This document shows positions 42,527 to 50,893 of a stretch of DNA of 64,000 bases, piece after piece. The notes under the pieces were generated by a model. The model saw nothing but the letters and a program-made list of their open reading frames with translations, did no database searches and was not told the DNA's origin. This DNA comes from an uncultured bacterium. Its GTDB lineage: Bacteria > Spirochaetota > Spirochaetia > Sphaerochaetales > Sphaerochaetaceae. Numbering within the stretch: the stretch's first letter is position 1; the number at the start of each line of letters is the position of its first letter. The stretch spans positions 4,358-68,357 of the forward strand of contig CAJMOS010000003.1 in NCBI GenBank assembly GCA_905215015.1. The letters run 5' to 3'. The position numbers were made by a program, and so were the translations under genes.

Positions 42527-44026
42527 ATGCAATTGTTGGCAGTAGAGAATATCTCAAAGAGGTTTGGTTCGTTCTATGCGAACAAAGATATCTCTTTCAC
42601 CCTGAATTCAGGCGAGATTGTGTCGTTGCTCGGTGAGAACGGAGCAGGCAAAACGACGCTGATGAACATTTTATATGGCCTCTACACGGCAACGGAAGGA
42701 AACATCTTTGTTAGGGGCAAAGAAGTTTCCATTACACGCCCGAAGGATGCCATTTCTTTGGGAATATCCATGGTTCATCAGCATTTTATGCTTGTCGACG
42801 CTCTCACCGTGACAGAAAATATCATTATCGGCAATGAACCGACGAAAAATGGTTTCCTTGATTTCAGCTATGCTCGCCGACGTGTTGAGGAACTTTCCCG
42901 TCTCTACGGCCTCGATGTGAAAGGCGATGCCGTTGTCGGGAAACTCTCCGTTGGGGAAAAGCAACGTGTTGAGCTGATTAAAGCTCTTTTCAATGACTGT
43001 GATATCTTGATTCTTGATGAGCCCACTGCTGTACTCACTCCCCATGAGGTGGACAATTTCTTTGCGATCCTTAGAAAGTTAAGGGCCGCCGGGAAGGGTA
43101 TTATCCTCATTTCTCACAAACTGCACGAAACGATGGAGATTGCCGATCGCATCTATATCATGCGCAGCGGAGAGATTATTGTGGAGACAACACCTGAAAG
43201 CGAAACCGTCGAAAAACTCGCGGAAATGATGGTGGGTCGACCTTTAGCTGTGATGACCAATCGGATTCTCCGCACCGAAGCTCATGAGATGTTCTCTTTG
43301 GAGAACGTTTCCTGCACGGAGAAAAAAAACGAAGTACTGCATCCTGTCAGCCTAAAGCTCCGAGAAGGGGAAATTCTTGGAATTGCGGGTGTCGATGGAA
43401 ACGGGCAGTCGGAATTGATTGAACTTGTGACAGGTATTCGTCGGGCATCTTCGGGTGTGATTCAGTACCGTGGGCAGGACATCACAGACACCGGCATGGC
43501 GGACAGAATCGCCGCTGGTATTGGTTACATTCCTGAAGACCGCCATAAGGCTCTTGTCGGAACCTTCAGCCTTGCGGAAAACTCCATTCTCGGATACCAG
43601 AATGACCCTCGATTCACCACGAGAAAGACGATTAGTTGGAAAAAGGTCGGGAAATTCGCGAACGACATTCTTGCCAAGTATGATGTCCGGTGTCGAGGAG
43701 CGAAAGAAGAAGCTCGATCTCTTTCGGGAGGAAACCAGCAGAAGTTAATCATAGGACGCGTCTTTGAATCCCTTCCTCATCTGATTGTTGCCGCCCAGCC
43801 GACACGTGGCGTCGATATTGGAGCGGTCGAATACATCCACCAGTGTTTGGTGGATATGCGAAACAAGGGCAAAGCGGTTCTCCTCGTATCTGCGGACCTC
43901 GATGAAATCATAAAGCTTTCAGATGAAATCGCTGTAATGTACGACAGAAGAATCGTCTGCGATGCTCTGAATGGTACCTATACGAAAGCCCAGTTGGGTT
44001 CCTTCATGACGGGAGGTCGGAATTGA
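42527..44026 (+). CDS. ABC transporter ATP-binding protein with two nucleotide-binding domains (RbsA/YufO-like)
   Basis: 499 residues. The first domain is canonical: LLGENGAGKTTLMNILYG, signature LSVGEKQRVELIKALF and Walker B ILILDEPTAVLTP. The second is degenerate as is normal for this group: IAGVDGNGQSELIELVTG in place of Walker A, LSGGNQQKLIIGRVF, and LIVAAQPTRGVDIG. It energises import by the two permeases that follow. The arrangement binding protein, double ATPase, two permeases is that of nucleoside-type BMP transporters. Confidence 0.95.
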   Translation: MQLLAVENISKRFGSFYANKDISFTLNSGEIVSLLGENGAGKTTLMNILYGLYTATEGNIFVRGKEVSITRPKDAISLGISMVHQHFMLVDALTVTENIIIGNEPTKNGFLDFSYARRRVEELSRLYGLDVKGDAVVGKLSVGEKQRVELIKALFNDCDILILDEPTAVLTPHEVDNFFAILRKLRAAGKGIILISHKLHETMEIADRIYIMRSGEIIVETTPESETVEKLAEMMVGRPLAVMTNRILRTEAHEMFSLENVSCTEKKNEVLHPVSLKLREGEILGIAGVDGNGQSELIELVTGIRRASSGVIQYRGQDITDTGMADRIAAGIGYIPEDRHKALVGTFSLAENSILGYQNDPRFTTRKTISWKKVGKFANDILAKYDVRCRGAKEEARSLSGGNQQKLIIGRVFESLPHLIVAAQPTRGVDIGAVEYIHQCLVDMRNKGKAVLLVSADLDEIIKLSDEIAVMYDRRIVCDALNGTYTKAQLGSFMTGGRN

Positions 44027-45069
44027 AAAGTGCTCGGACAGAAAAAGTCGTCACGACGGCTTTAGCTCTTCTTTTTTCCTTCCTGGTCTGTGGGTTGTTC
44101 CTTGTTGTGCTCGGATATAATCCGCTTGCTGTATACGGCATCGTCCTGACAGGATCCTTGGGGCGTTCCTATAGCATTCTGAAATCCCTCACAAAGGCTA
44201 CTCCCCTGATTTTCACTGGCCTGTCCGTGTATTTCGCAGACCAGGGAGGTCTTTTCAATATCGGCGCGGAAGGACAGCTTCAGATTGGAGGAGTAACGGC
44301 CGGTATTCTTGGATACGAGCTCTCTCTGGTTGGCTTTCCTCCGCTCCTGTCCATCGTAATTTGTCTTGTCGCTGGGTTCGGGCTTGCTGGGTGTTGGGGG
44401 GTTGTTCCTGGTTGGCTTAAAGCCCGTTTTGGAGCAAATGAGTTCATTGTGTCCATGATGTTGAACTATGTTGCTTCTTTTCTCTGCGAATACTTGGTGA
44501 CGTATCCGTTCAGGGGTCCTGGGGTCACGGCGAAAACCAATCAGATTCCTGCATCATATCAGTTGCCCCGTCTTGTGAAAGGATCTCAGTTCAACATAAG
44601 TTTCTTCATCGGTATCCTCGCCGTATTGCTCGTCTTCCTGTTTTTTCGGTTCACCAGTAGCGGATATGAAATCAGAACGATGGGCAAGAATAAATTCGCA
44701 GCGCAAATTGCCGGTATCAATACGAAAAAGCAGACAGTGTTCGTCTTCTTCATCGCAGGCGGTCTTGCGGGATTGGCAGGAGTTACCGAAGTTCTCGGGA
44801 TCCACGGTTTCTACATTAACGATCTTTCACCTGGGTATGGTTTTGACGGAATCGCAGTTTCTGTGCTTGCCCAAGGGACTCCGTTCGGTGTTTTTCTTTC
44901 GTCTCTTTTGTTCGGAGCCCTGAGGGCTGGGGGGTCTCGGCTTGATCTGAAGTCAAAAGTTCCATCCGAATTCATCACGATTTTGCAAGCCGTTGTGATT
45001 GTGTTCATTGCGACCCCAAAAATCATCCAGAAATTTGGACTGTGGAGGGAGAAGAACAAAAATGTATAA
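44023..45069 (+). CDS. ABC transporter permease 1 (BMP/nucleoside-type)
   Basis: 348 residues with a TTG start at 44023; GGAGG lies 6 nt upstream and TTGA overlaps the previous stop. About nine membrane helices (TTALALLFSFLVCGLFLVVL; ILAVLLVFLFFRFTSSGYEI). The conserved GLFNIGAEGQLQIGGVTAG block and FGANEFIVSMMLNYVASFL identify the RbsC/BMP-type permease family, inner membrane. Confidence 0.93.
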   Translation: MKSARTEKVVTTALALLFSFLVCGLFLVVLGYNPLAVYGIVLTGSLGRSYSILKSLTKATPLIFTGLSVYFADQGGLFNIGAEGQLQIGGVTAGILGYELSLVGFPPLLSIVICLVAGFGLAGCWGVVPGWLKARFGANEFIVSMMLNYVASFLCEYLVTYPFRGPGVTAKTNQIPASYQLPRLVKGSQFNISFFIGILAVLLVFLFFRFTSSGYEIRTMGKNKFAAQIAGINTKKQTVFVFFIAGGLAGLAGVTEVLGIHGFYINDLSPGYGFDGIAVSVLAQGTPFGVFLSSLLFGALRAGGSRLDLKSKVPSEFITILQAVVIVFIATPKIIQKFGLWREKNKNV

Positions 45070-45985
45070 CACTCTCATCAACCTCATCGGAAGTACGTTT
45101 CGCATTTCCCTTCCTATCATCCTCTGTGCTTTGGGGAGCATGTACTGCGAGAGATGCGGAGTTCTCAACATCGGTATGGAAGGTATTATGCTCTTAGGGG
45201 CCTTTTTCGGTGCTTTCGGAAGTTATGTGAGCGGAAGTGCTGTAATCGGTTTGTTTTTTTCAATCGGAATAGGAGCTCTTCTCGGATTTGTTCATGGTTT
45301 CTTGACTGTCAAATGCCATACCAACCATATCATCGATGGTGTTGCCATCAACCTTTTCGGCGACGGACTTTCGATTTTCATGCTCGTTATGGTGTGGGGA
45401 AACAAGGGTAAATCAACAGAAGTCGCTTCATTCAAACCTCTCGATGCAGTCATGAAAAAGCATATTCCCGTGTTTTCCGAACTTTTTGGCAATCTCAATA
45501 TTTTGACGATTATCATGCTCTGCTTGGTTGTATTCTCCTATGTGTACATCTATCACACTCCGAACGGTCTGCGCCTTCGAGTCATAGGGGATAAACCGGA
45601 AGTCGCCGATACCATGGGTGTGAACGTCGAACGGTCACAAATACTGTACGTGATTTTTGGTTCGACAATTGCCAGTATTGCTGGAGCAGCTCTTTCCATT
45701 GGCAGTCTTCATTATTTCTCGAAAGGAATGGTAGCCGGTCGTGGGTATATGGCACTCGCAGCGATGGTTTTTGGTCTATGGCACCCTGTCTTTATTCTTT
45801 TGAGTGGGTTGTTTTTTGGATTCATCCAGGCATTGCAGATGCGATTGCAACTTTTCGATTTCCCTGTTCAATTCGTGGAAATGGTTCCTTACATCATGAC
45901 CATCGTGATGCTTGTTCTCACATCCAGGACAAACAAAGGACCACAGAATGCAGGAAAGCCTTTTGTGCGCGGAACCAGGGAATGA
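45062..45985 (+). CDS. ABC transporter permease 2 (BMP/nucleoside-type)
   Basis: 307 residues from ATG 45062, overlapping the first permease by 8 bp with a GGAGGGAG ribosome site. About eight to nine membrane helices. CGVLNIGMEGIMLLGAFFG and TNHIIDGVAINLFGDGLSIF match the second permease of this group, and RVIGDKPEVADTMGVNVERS is the cytoplasmic coupling loop. It is the last gene before the terminator at 46024. Confidence 0.93.
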   Translation: MYNTLINLIGSTFRISLPIILCALGSMYCERCGVLNIGMEGIMLLGAFFGAFGSYVSGSAVIGLFFSIGIGALLGFVHGFLTVKCHTNHIIDGVAINLFGDGLSIFMLVMVWGNKGKSTEVASFKPLDAVMKKHIPVFSELFGNLNILTIIMLCLVVFSYVYIYHTPNGLRLRVIGDKPEVADTMGVNVERSQILYVIFGSTIASIAGAALSIGSLHYFSKGMVAGRGYMALAAMVFGLWHPVFILLSGLFFGFIQALQMRLQLFDFPVQFVEMVPYIMTIVMLVLTSRTNKGPQNAGKPFVRGTRE

Positions 45986-46023
45986 AGTAAGGCAAAGGGA
46001 ATAGCGTGAAAGAGAGGGCGATC

Positions 46024-46046
46024 GGGACATTATTGTCCCTTCTTCT
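46024..46046 (+). terminator. Terminator of the BMP-transporter operon
   Basis: GGGACA (46024-46029) and TGTCCC (46034-46039) with a four-base loop, followed by TTCTTCT. Outer arms GAGAGGGCG and CTCTCGCCC around it could extend the structure. Confidence 0.75.
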
Positions 46047-46168
46047 CTCGCCCGGCCATCACATCAACCAGAGAGAAAACAGCCGGAAATAAGAATCTCG
46101 GGGACGGGGGTTCGCATAGCCAAAGATGTCATTAGGCCTCTTTGGGTCAGGGGAGGAAAGTACCTCAA

Positions 46169-46197
46169 TTGTCCCGGAAGGGTGATTGTGGTACTAT
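46169..46197 (+). promoter_or_regulatory. ychF promoter
   Basis: TTGTCC at 46169-46174, 17 bp, TACTAT at 46192-46197; about 25 nt of leader with AGAGGTGG before the ATG at 46229. Confidence 0.6.
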
Positions 46198-46228
46198 TGC
46201 TTCGCAATATGTTTTCAAGAGGTGGCTC

Positions 46229-47338
46229 ATGGGTCTGAATTGTGGTATCGTCGGCCTTCCTAACGTAGGAAAGTCGACTATCTTCGCGGCGATTACGGCA
46301 GCTCCTGCGGAAATCGCCAACTATCCGTTCTGCACGATCAATCCGAATGTCGGTATCGTCAATGTGCCTGACGCCAGACTGGAGCGGATCAAGGAAATCA
46401 TTCCGCCGCAACGGTTGATTCCCGCCACGTTCGAGTTCGTCGATATCGCCGGTCTCGTCAAAGGCGCCAGCAAGGGCGAGGGTCTTGGCAACCAGTTTCT
46501 GGCCAACATCCGCGAGGTGGGGGTCATCGCCCACGTGGTGCGGTGCTTCGAGGATCCCGATGTCATCCACGTCAACAACAGGATCGACCCTGCCAGCGAT
46601 ATCGACACGATCAACACCGAGCTGGCGCTGGCCGATCTGGAGACAGTGACCAACCGCATGGCGAAAGATGCAAAGCTGGCACGCACCGCCCAGGGTGATT
46701 TGAAGAAGAAGATGGCTGTCTACCTGCCCTTGATGGAGCAGGTGAAAAAGCATCTGGAGGATGGCAAGGCGGTCCGGTTGATGGATCTGACCGACGAGCA
46801 GAAGGACCTGCTCTATGACCTGCACTTGATTACCATGAAGCCGGTCATCTATGTCTGCAATACCGACGACGAGCATGTCGTCTCGGGCAACGAGTATACC
46901 AAAGTCGTCCAGGATATCGCCGCCGCCGAACATGCAGAGGTGGTGGTGCTCAGCGGCAAGACGGAGAGCGAGATTTCCCAGCTGGACAACCCTGCCGACC
47001 GCAAGGATTTCCTGGAGTCGATTGGCCTTGAGGAGTCCGGATTGAACCGCCTGATCCGCAGTGCCTACCACATCATGGGTCTGAGAACCTTCTTCACTGC
47101 CGGTCCTGACGAGGACCGCGCCTGGACGTTCCGTTCCGGAATGAAGGCCCCGGAGACGGCAGGCATCATCCATACCGACTTCCAGAAAGGGTTCATCAGG
47201 GCCGAGGTCTACAGTTGCGAGGATCTTTTTGCCTATGGCAGCGAGGAGAAGATCCGCGAGGCTGGCAAGCTACGCTCCGAGGGCAAGGAATACGTGGTGC
47301 AGGATGGCGACGTGATGCATTTCCTGTTCAACAAATAA
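46229..47338 (+). CDS. ychF: Redox-regulated ATPase YchF (Obg-like)
   Basis: 369 residues. G1 is GIVGLPNVGKSTIFAAITAA, followed by the YPFCTINPNVGIVNVPDARL switch region, DIAGLVKGASKGEGLGNQFL and a nucleotide-specificity motif near VIYVCNTDD that favours ATP in this family. The C-terminal TGS-like domain ends KEYVVQDGDVMHFLFN. YchF/OLA1 binds ribosomes and responds to oxidative stress. The ATG at 46229 has AGAGGTGG upstream. Confidence 0.96.
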   Translation: MGLNCGIVGLPNVGKSTIFAAITAAPAEIANYPFCTINPNVGIVNVPDARLERIKEIIPPQRLIPATFEFVDIAGLVKGASKGEGLGNQFLANIREVGVIAHVVRCFEDPDVIHVNNRIDPASDIDTINTELALADLETVTNRMAKDAKLARTAQGDLKKKMAVYLPLMEQVKKHLEDGKAVRLMDLTDEQKDLLYDLHLITMKPVIYVCNTDDEHVVSGNEYTKVVQDIAAAEHAEVVVLSGKTESEISQLDNPADRKDFLESIGLEESGLNRLIRSAYHIMGLRTFFTAGPDEDRAWTFRSGMKAPETAGIIHTDFQKGFIRAEVYSCEDLFAYGSEEKIREAGKLRSEGKEYVVQDGDVMHFLFNK

Positions 47339-47362
47339 GAGCCTGTCAGAAAAGAGCGGACG

Positions 47363-47410
47363 AAGGGACTGCCGTGAATTGACCCCAATTCATTGGAGGC
47401 GGTCCCTTTT
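47363..47410 (+). terminator. Terminator after ychF
   Basis: AAGGGACTGCC (47363-47373) pairs with GGCGGTCCCTT (47398-47408), and an inner TGAATT/AATTCA pairing extends the stem; TTTT follows. The rest of the gap to 47593 shows no gene; a TTGACA at 47499-47504 has no well-spaced -10. Confidence 0.8.
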
Positions 47411-47593
47411 CATATCTGCCGTTGAAGGGATAATTCCTTCCATCGCCGAACGGTATTCGCCTGATTTCTTGTATTCCTCCTCCGAAGATTCCGGCTGTTT
47501 GACAAAACCGCATGTTGCGTACAGACAATGGAAGTACAATCGTACGAAATTCCGGCGTCCTTGAGCTCGCGGGCGCCTGTGCAAGGAGAGAGA

Positions 47594-48538
47594 ATGCATG
47601 ATAGGGATATTGCGGAGAAACAGCTGTTCGACTACGACGACGTGTTCGCCGACATCGCCAACGTACTGCTCTTTCATGGCAGGCACGTCGTCAATGCCGG
47701 GCAGTTGGAGACCGCCAGGGACAGGGATGCGTATCCCTCCACCGAGGAACTGCGGGAGATGGAAAGGGACGTGTCGAAGCTGGTCAGGAGCGACGGCCTC
47801 GTCGTCTCACTAATCGGCATCGAGAACCAGAGCGGGGCGGACAGGGCGATGGCGCTGAGGGTGATGGGATACGATGCGCTCGCCTACCGGAAACAGCTGC
47901 TTGACGGGAAAAGGACGGACTTCTATCCGGTTGCCACCGTAGTCCTCGCCTTCGGCCTCAAGCCGTGGGCCTACCCCCGGGACCTGAAAGGGGCCCTCAG
48001 GATTGCTGATGAGTACAAAGACTGCGTGAGCAACTACACGGTGAAGAACCTGTTCGAAGTGGCGTTCCTACCACGGGAGGTGATTGAGTCGTTCACGAGC
48101 GACTTCTATTTCGTGGCGGACTGTGTATGGCAGCTGAGGACGAAGGGAACCTACACCTATCCCCCCGACCGGGAGGTGGAGCACCTGTTCGCGCTGATGC
48201 GGGTGTTGGCGGCCCTGACAGGGGACCGCCGGTTCGTAGAGGTGATGGGGAAAGTATCTATGGACGAAGGAGGAAAGACAACGATGGCGAAAGCGTTGGA
48301 CACCATTTGGAACGGAGGTAAGGCGGAAGGGAAAGCGGAAGGTCTTGCCGAAGGGAAGGCAAAAGGTCTTGCCGAAGGGAAGGCAAAACAAAAGGACGCG
48401 TTCGCGCGGAAGCTGCTCGACGCTCACTTCTCCGACGCCGACATCATCTCCTATGCGGAAATCTCCAGTCAGCGGCTGAAAAAGCTGAAGGAGCGGATGG
48501 GGCAGAGGTTGTACGGTGACCATTTCAGTTCCAGCTGA
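47594..48538 (+). CDS. Rpn/YhgA-like PD-(D/E)XK nuclease-family protein
   Basis: 314 residues from ATG 47594, with AAGGAG upstream. The N-terminal part resembles the Rpn/transposase_31-like group: DYDDVFADIANVLLFHG, then IGIENQSGADRAMALRVMGY followed by DALAYR, where E-x-Q is the nuclease core. The C-terminus has a Gly-Lys-Ala-Glu repeat region (EGKAEGLAEGKAKGLAEGKA) typical of this family. Its members are often multicopy and promote RecA-independent recombination; activity here is untested. Its 3' end overlaps the convergent lipoprotein gene by 14 bp. Confidence 0.75.
   Translation: MHDRDIAEKQLFDYDDVFADIANVLLFHGRHVVNAGQLETARDRDAYPSTEELREMERDVSKLVRSDGLVVSLIGIENQSGADRAMALRVMGYDALAYRKQLLDGKRTDFYPVATVVLAFGLKPWAYPRDLKGALRIADEYKDCVSNYTVKNLFEVAFLPREVIESFTSDFYFVADCVWQLRTKGTYTYPPDREVEHLFALMRVLAALTGDRRFVEVMGKVSMDEGGKTTMAKALDTIWNGGKAEGKAEGLAEGKAKGLAEGKAKQKDAFARKLLDAHFSDADIISYAEISSQRLKKLKERMGQRLYGDHFSSS
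48341..48388 (+). repeat. Two perfect 24-bp tandem repeats inside the Rpn-like gene
   Basis: A 24-bp unit beginning GGTCTTGCCGAAGGG occurs at 48341-48364 and again at 48365-48388, identical in all bases. Each unit encodes GLAEGKAK in frame, so copy-number change would keep the reading frame. Confidence 0.9.
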
Positions 48539-49229
48539 CCGAGGCGTCAATCGGGTGCTGCAATAACAGCACGTCAATCAGCGGGAAGGTGAATGATGCC
48601 GTATATGTGCTTTCCTTCTGCATGTTCGATACAGAAGTGATTGGTTTCGGAGTGTCGATTTTGATGGTGAAGGAACTCGTCCTCACTGCGTCGGGCGCTT
48701 CGTCTCCCAGCATGAACGAGAGCATGTCCAGGTATTCTTCCTCACTGATGCCTTGGTTGAACCGGGGACCGAAGGGCTGGAAGTCATCGCTAGAGAGGAT
48801 CGGTACGATTTTCTCCAATTCCGGATAGTTGTCAATCGAGAGGTGAAGACTCAAGGTCTGGTCCTTCAGGGTCAGGATATCCTGGCCGGAGCTCCCTCCC
48901 AGCGCCTCGACGAGACCTTGGATGTCGTGGAAGGTGAAGAAGAGCATGTAGCTTCGCTCGCCGACTTTTTCGAGCTCGAGGTTGTCGACTCCGCTTCCTC
49001 CTCGGAAGCTCTCCGCCATCTCCTCCATCAGTCGGTCGACGGAAATTTCTGGGTCATCCGGGTCGGTGAACGTGTCGAAATCGTTCGCCACATTGACGAA
49101 GAAGGGCTGGCTTGTCACATAGCTGGTGGCCTCATGCTCTCCGTCTGCCTGCTCGATGGAAAGCTGTTGGGTTACACTGCACCCGCAAAGCAGGCAGGTG
49201 GCAGCAAAGAGGAAAAGGGATTTCTGCAT
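48525..49229 (-). CDS. Lipoprotein of unknown function
   Basis: 234 residues from ATG 49229. The signal peptide MQKSLFLFAATCLLCGCSVT contains a lipobox (LLCGC). The mature chain has a VNVANDFDTFTDPDDPEISV segment and a long alpha/beta region (YMLFFTFHDIQGLVEALGGS; LSLHLSIDNYPELEKIVPIL). No family recognised. It begins 7 nt after the radical SAM gene stop. A -10-like TATAAT overlaps that stop and lies 6 nt before the ATG, so it may also be expressed as a leaderless message. Confidence 0.8.
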   Translation of the reverse strand: MQKSLFLFAATCLLCGCSVTQQLSIEQADGEHEATSYVTSQPFFVNVANDFDTFTDPDDPEISVDRLMEEMAESFRGGSGVDNLELEKVGERSYMLFFTFHDIQGLVEALGGSSGQDILTLKDQTLSLHLSIDNYPELEKIVPILSSDDFQPFGPRFNQGISEEEYLDMLSFMLGDEAPDAVRTSSFTIKIDTPKPITSVSNMQKESTYTASFTFPLIDVLLLQHPIDASVSWN

Positions 49230-49236
49230 GGTCTGA

Positions 49237-50826
49237 TTATACCTGCGGCTCAAAGAAGAGACTACCGTTTTGTTCCTGATAGATGGCCAGCATCCTCTGC
49301 CTGGCCGGGTATCGCTTAAGAAAGGTGTCTGGATCAAGGTGTTCCAGCTCGCTGAGCTCGTTCGGGTCCCAAAAGAGCTCGACGGCGGGAGGCTCTCCGG
49401 TCTCGAGGAGATAGGCGATCCCCTGATAGAGCTCCATGTAGCTTGTGAGGAGTTTCTGGTACTTCTGCTTTCCGAGCTTTTTCAGCACGAGCCGGACAAA
49501 TTCGTCCTGCAACTGGTAGATATCCTCTGATTCGCGGCCTTTGCTGAAGACCCCGAATCCATAGCATAGCTCATGGCAGGCAAGCTGGCTGATCTGGGAG
49601 AAGAGACCCATCCACGCCCAGGCTTGTCCCTTGGTGTAGAACAGGTCGCAGCCTTGCTTCATGGTCATGGCTGTGGCGATCGCATTTCTGTCCATCGTAG
49701 CGCTTTCCTCCAGCAGGTAGGGGGAATGGTGGTCGTAGACGATCGGCATGTGGATGGCTTCATCCCCGAGTTTTGTACCGGGAAGCAGGCTGAGCAGGAA
49801 GATGTCGATGTTGCTTGGCTTGTAGCCGATCGCATCATCAAGGCTCTTGGAGAATCCCTCCAAGGTATCTCCTGGCAGGCCGATAATCAGGTCCAGGCCG
49901 AAGGTGATACCGCTGCTGGAAAGCATGCGCACGTTCTTCTGGAACTTGTCCATCTGCATGTGTCGGTCGATTGCTTCCAACGCCTTGGGATTGGAGGATT
50001 GCATGCCGATCTGCAGGGCGCAGTCGAGTTGGCTGAAGAGCCTGACCAGTTCCTCGTCAAGCAACTCGGCCCGGTTCTCGAAGGTGAAATGGACCCCCTT
50101 GGCCTTCTTGATGAAGAGCTGGAGCAGCTTCTTGGTCCGTTCCTTGTCCATGTTGAAGGTGGGATCCAGCACGAAGATGTCACGGACGTGGTGGGCGAGC
50201 AGGTAGTCCAGCTCCCGCTCGATCCGCTCCATCGGAAAGTGGCGCACACTGCGGATGCCCTTGCTTTCGAAGCAGAAGGCGCAGTGGAAGGGACAGCCTC
50301 TGGTCAGTTCCCAGAGCACCGAGCCGGAGATGGCGAGGAAGGGGTCGGCCTTGTGGTCTAGGATCACGCTCCCCAGTGTCGCCACATCCTCTGGACAGGC
50401 GTAGGTGAGATCCCCGCCACGGGTGACGATGCCTTGGATGCCGGTGGGCATCACGCCACGTCCGACCATTTCCAACGCCTTGGGGACGCTCTCCTCTCCC
50501 TCGCCGAGGGAGAGGAAGGTGTAGATATGCAAATCGAAGCTCTTGGGGTTGGCGGTCACTTCAGGGCCGCCTGCAAAGAGCACCACTTCGGGCCGGAGTC
50601 GGGTCAGTTCCTGGACAAACCGGTCGAACCAGGAACGGTTCCAGAGGTAGACGGAAATCCCGATGACGTCGCCCTTGGTCTGGCGTGCAGCCTTCTTGGG
50701 ATCCTCGGAGATGAAATGGTTTTCCAGCTTGGTGTCGCCGCCCAAGGCCTCCTGTATGCAGAGCGCCCCCAGCGGGTAGCTGAAATTGCCTTTCTCGTAA
50801 CAGCAGGAGACAAGTGTGGTTCGCAT
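49237..50826 (-). CDS. B12-binding-domain radical SAM protein (DUF4080 type)
   Basis: 529 residues. N-terminal cobalamin-binding-like domain (about 1-150: LGALCIQEALGGDTKLENHF; FAGGPEVTANP), then radical SAM core with cluster motif TRGCPFHCAFCFESKG near residue 178, and EIGMQSS-like strand (LQIGMQSSNPKALEAIDRHM) and GLDLIIGLPGDTLEGFSKSL. The C-terminal third resembles DUF4080. Such proteins act on tRNA, cofactors or natural products; the substrate here is unknown. It pairs with the lipoprotein gene downstream. Confidence 0.87.
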   Translation of the reverse strand: MRTTLVSCCYEKGNFSYPLGALCIQEALGGDTKLENHFISEDPKKAARQTKGDVIGISVYLWNRSWFDRFVQELTRLRPEVVLFAGGPEVTANPKSFDLHIYTFLSLGEGEESVPKALEMVGRGVMPTGIQGIVTRGGDLTYACPEDVATLGSVILDHKADPFLAISGSVLWELTRGCPFHCAFCFESKGIRSVRHFPMERIERELDYLLAHHVRDIFVLDPTFNMDKERTKKLLQLFIKKAKGVHFTFENRAELLDEELVRLFSQLDCALQIGMQSSNPKALEAIDRHMQMDKFQKNVRMLSSSGITFGLDLIIGLPGDTLEGFSKSLDDAIGYKPSNIDIFLLSLLPGTKLGDEAIHMPIVYDHHSPYLLEESATMDRNAIATAMTMKQGCDLFYTKGQAWAWMGLFSQISQLACHELCYGFGVFSKGRESEDIYQLQDEFVRLVLKKLGKQKYQKLLTSYMELYQGIAYLLETGEPPAVELFWDPNELSELEHLDPDTFLKRYPARQRMLAIYQEQNGSLFFEPQV

Positions 50827-50846
50827 GGCACCACAGTAGCCGTTTC

Positions 50847-50875
50847 TTGAGTCGAAGGCAATGATATGCTACAGT
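50847..50875 (+). promoter_or_regulatory. Promoter of the 50894 gene
   Basis: TTGAGT at 50847-50852, 17 bp, TACAGT at 50870-50875 with an extended TG just upstream. AAGGAG at 50882-50887 serves the ATG at 50894. Confidence 0.6.
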
Positions 50876-50893
50876 GCCGGCAAGGAGTTTTCC

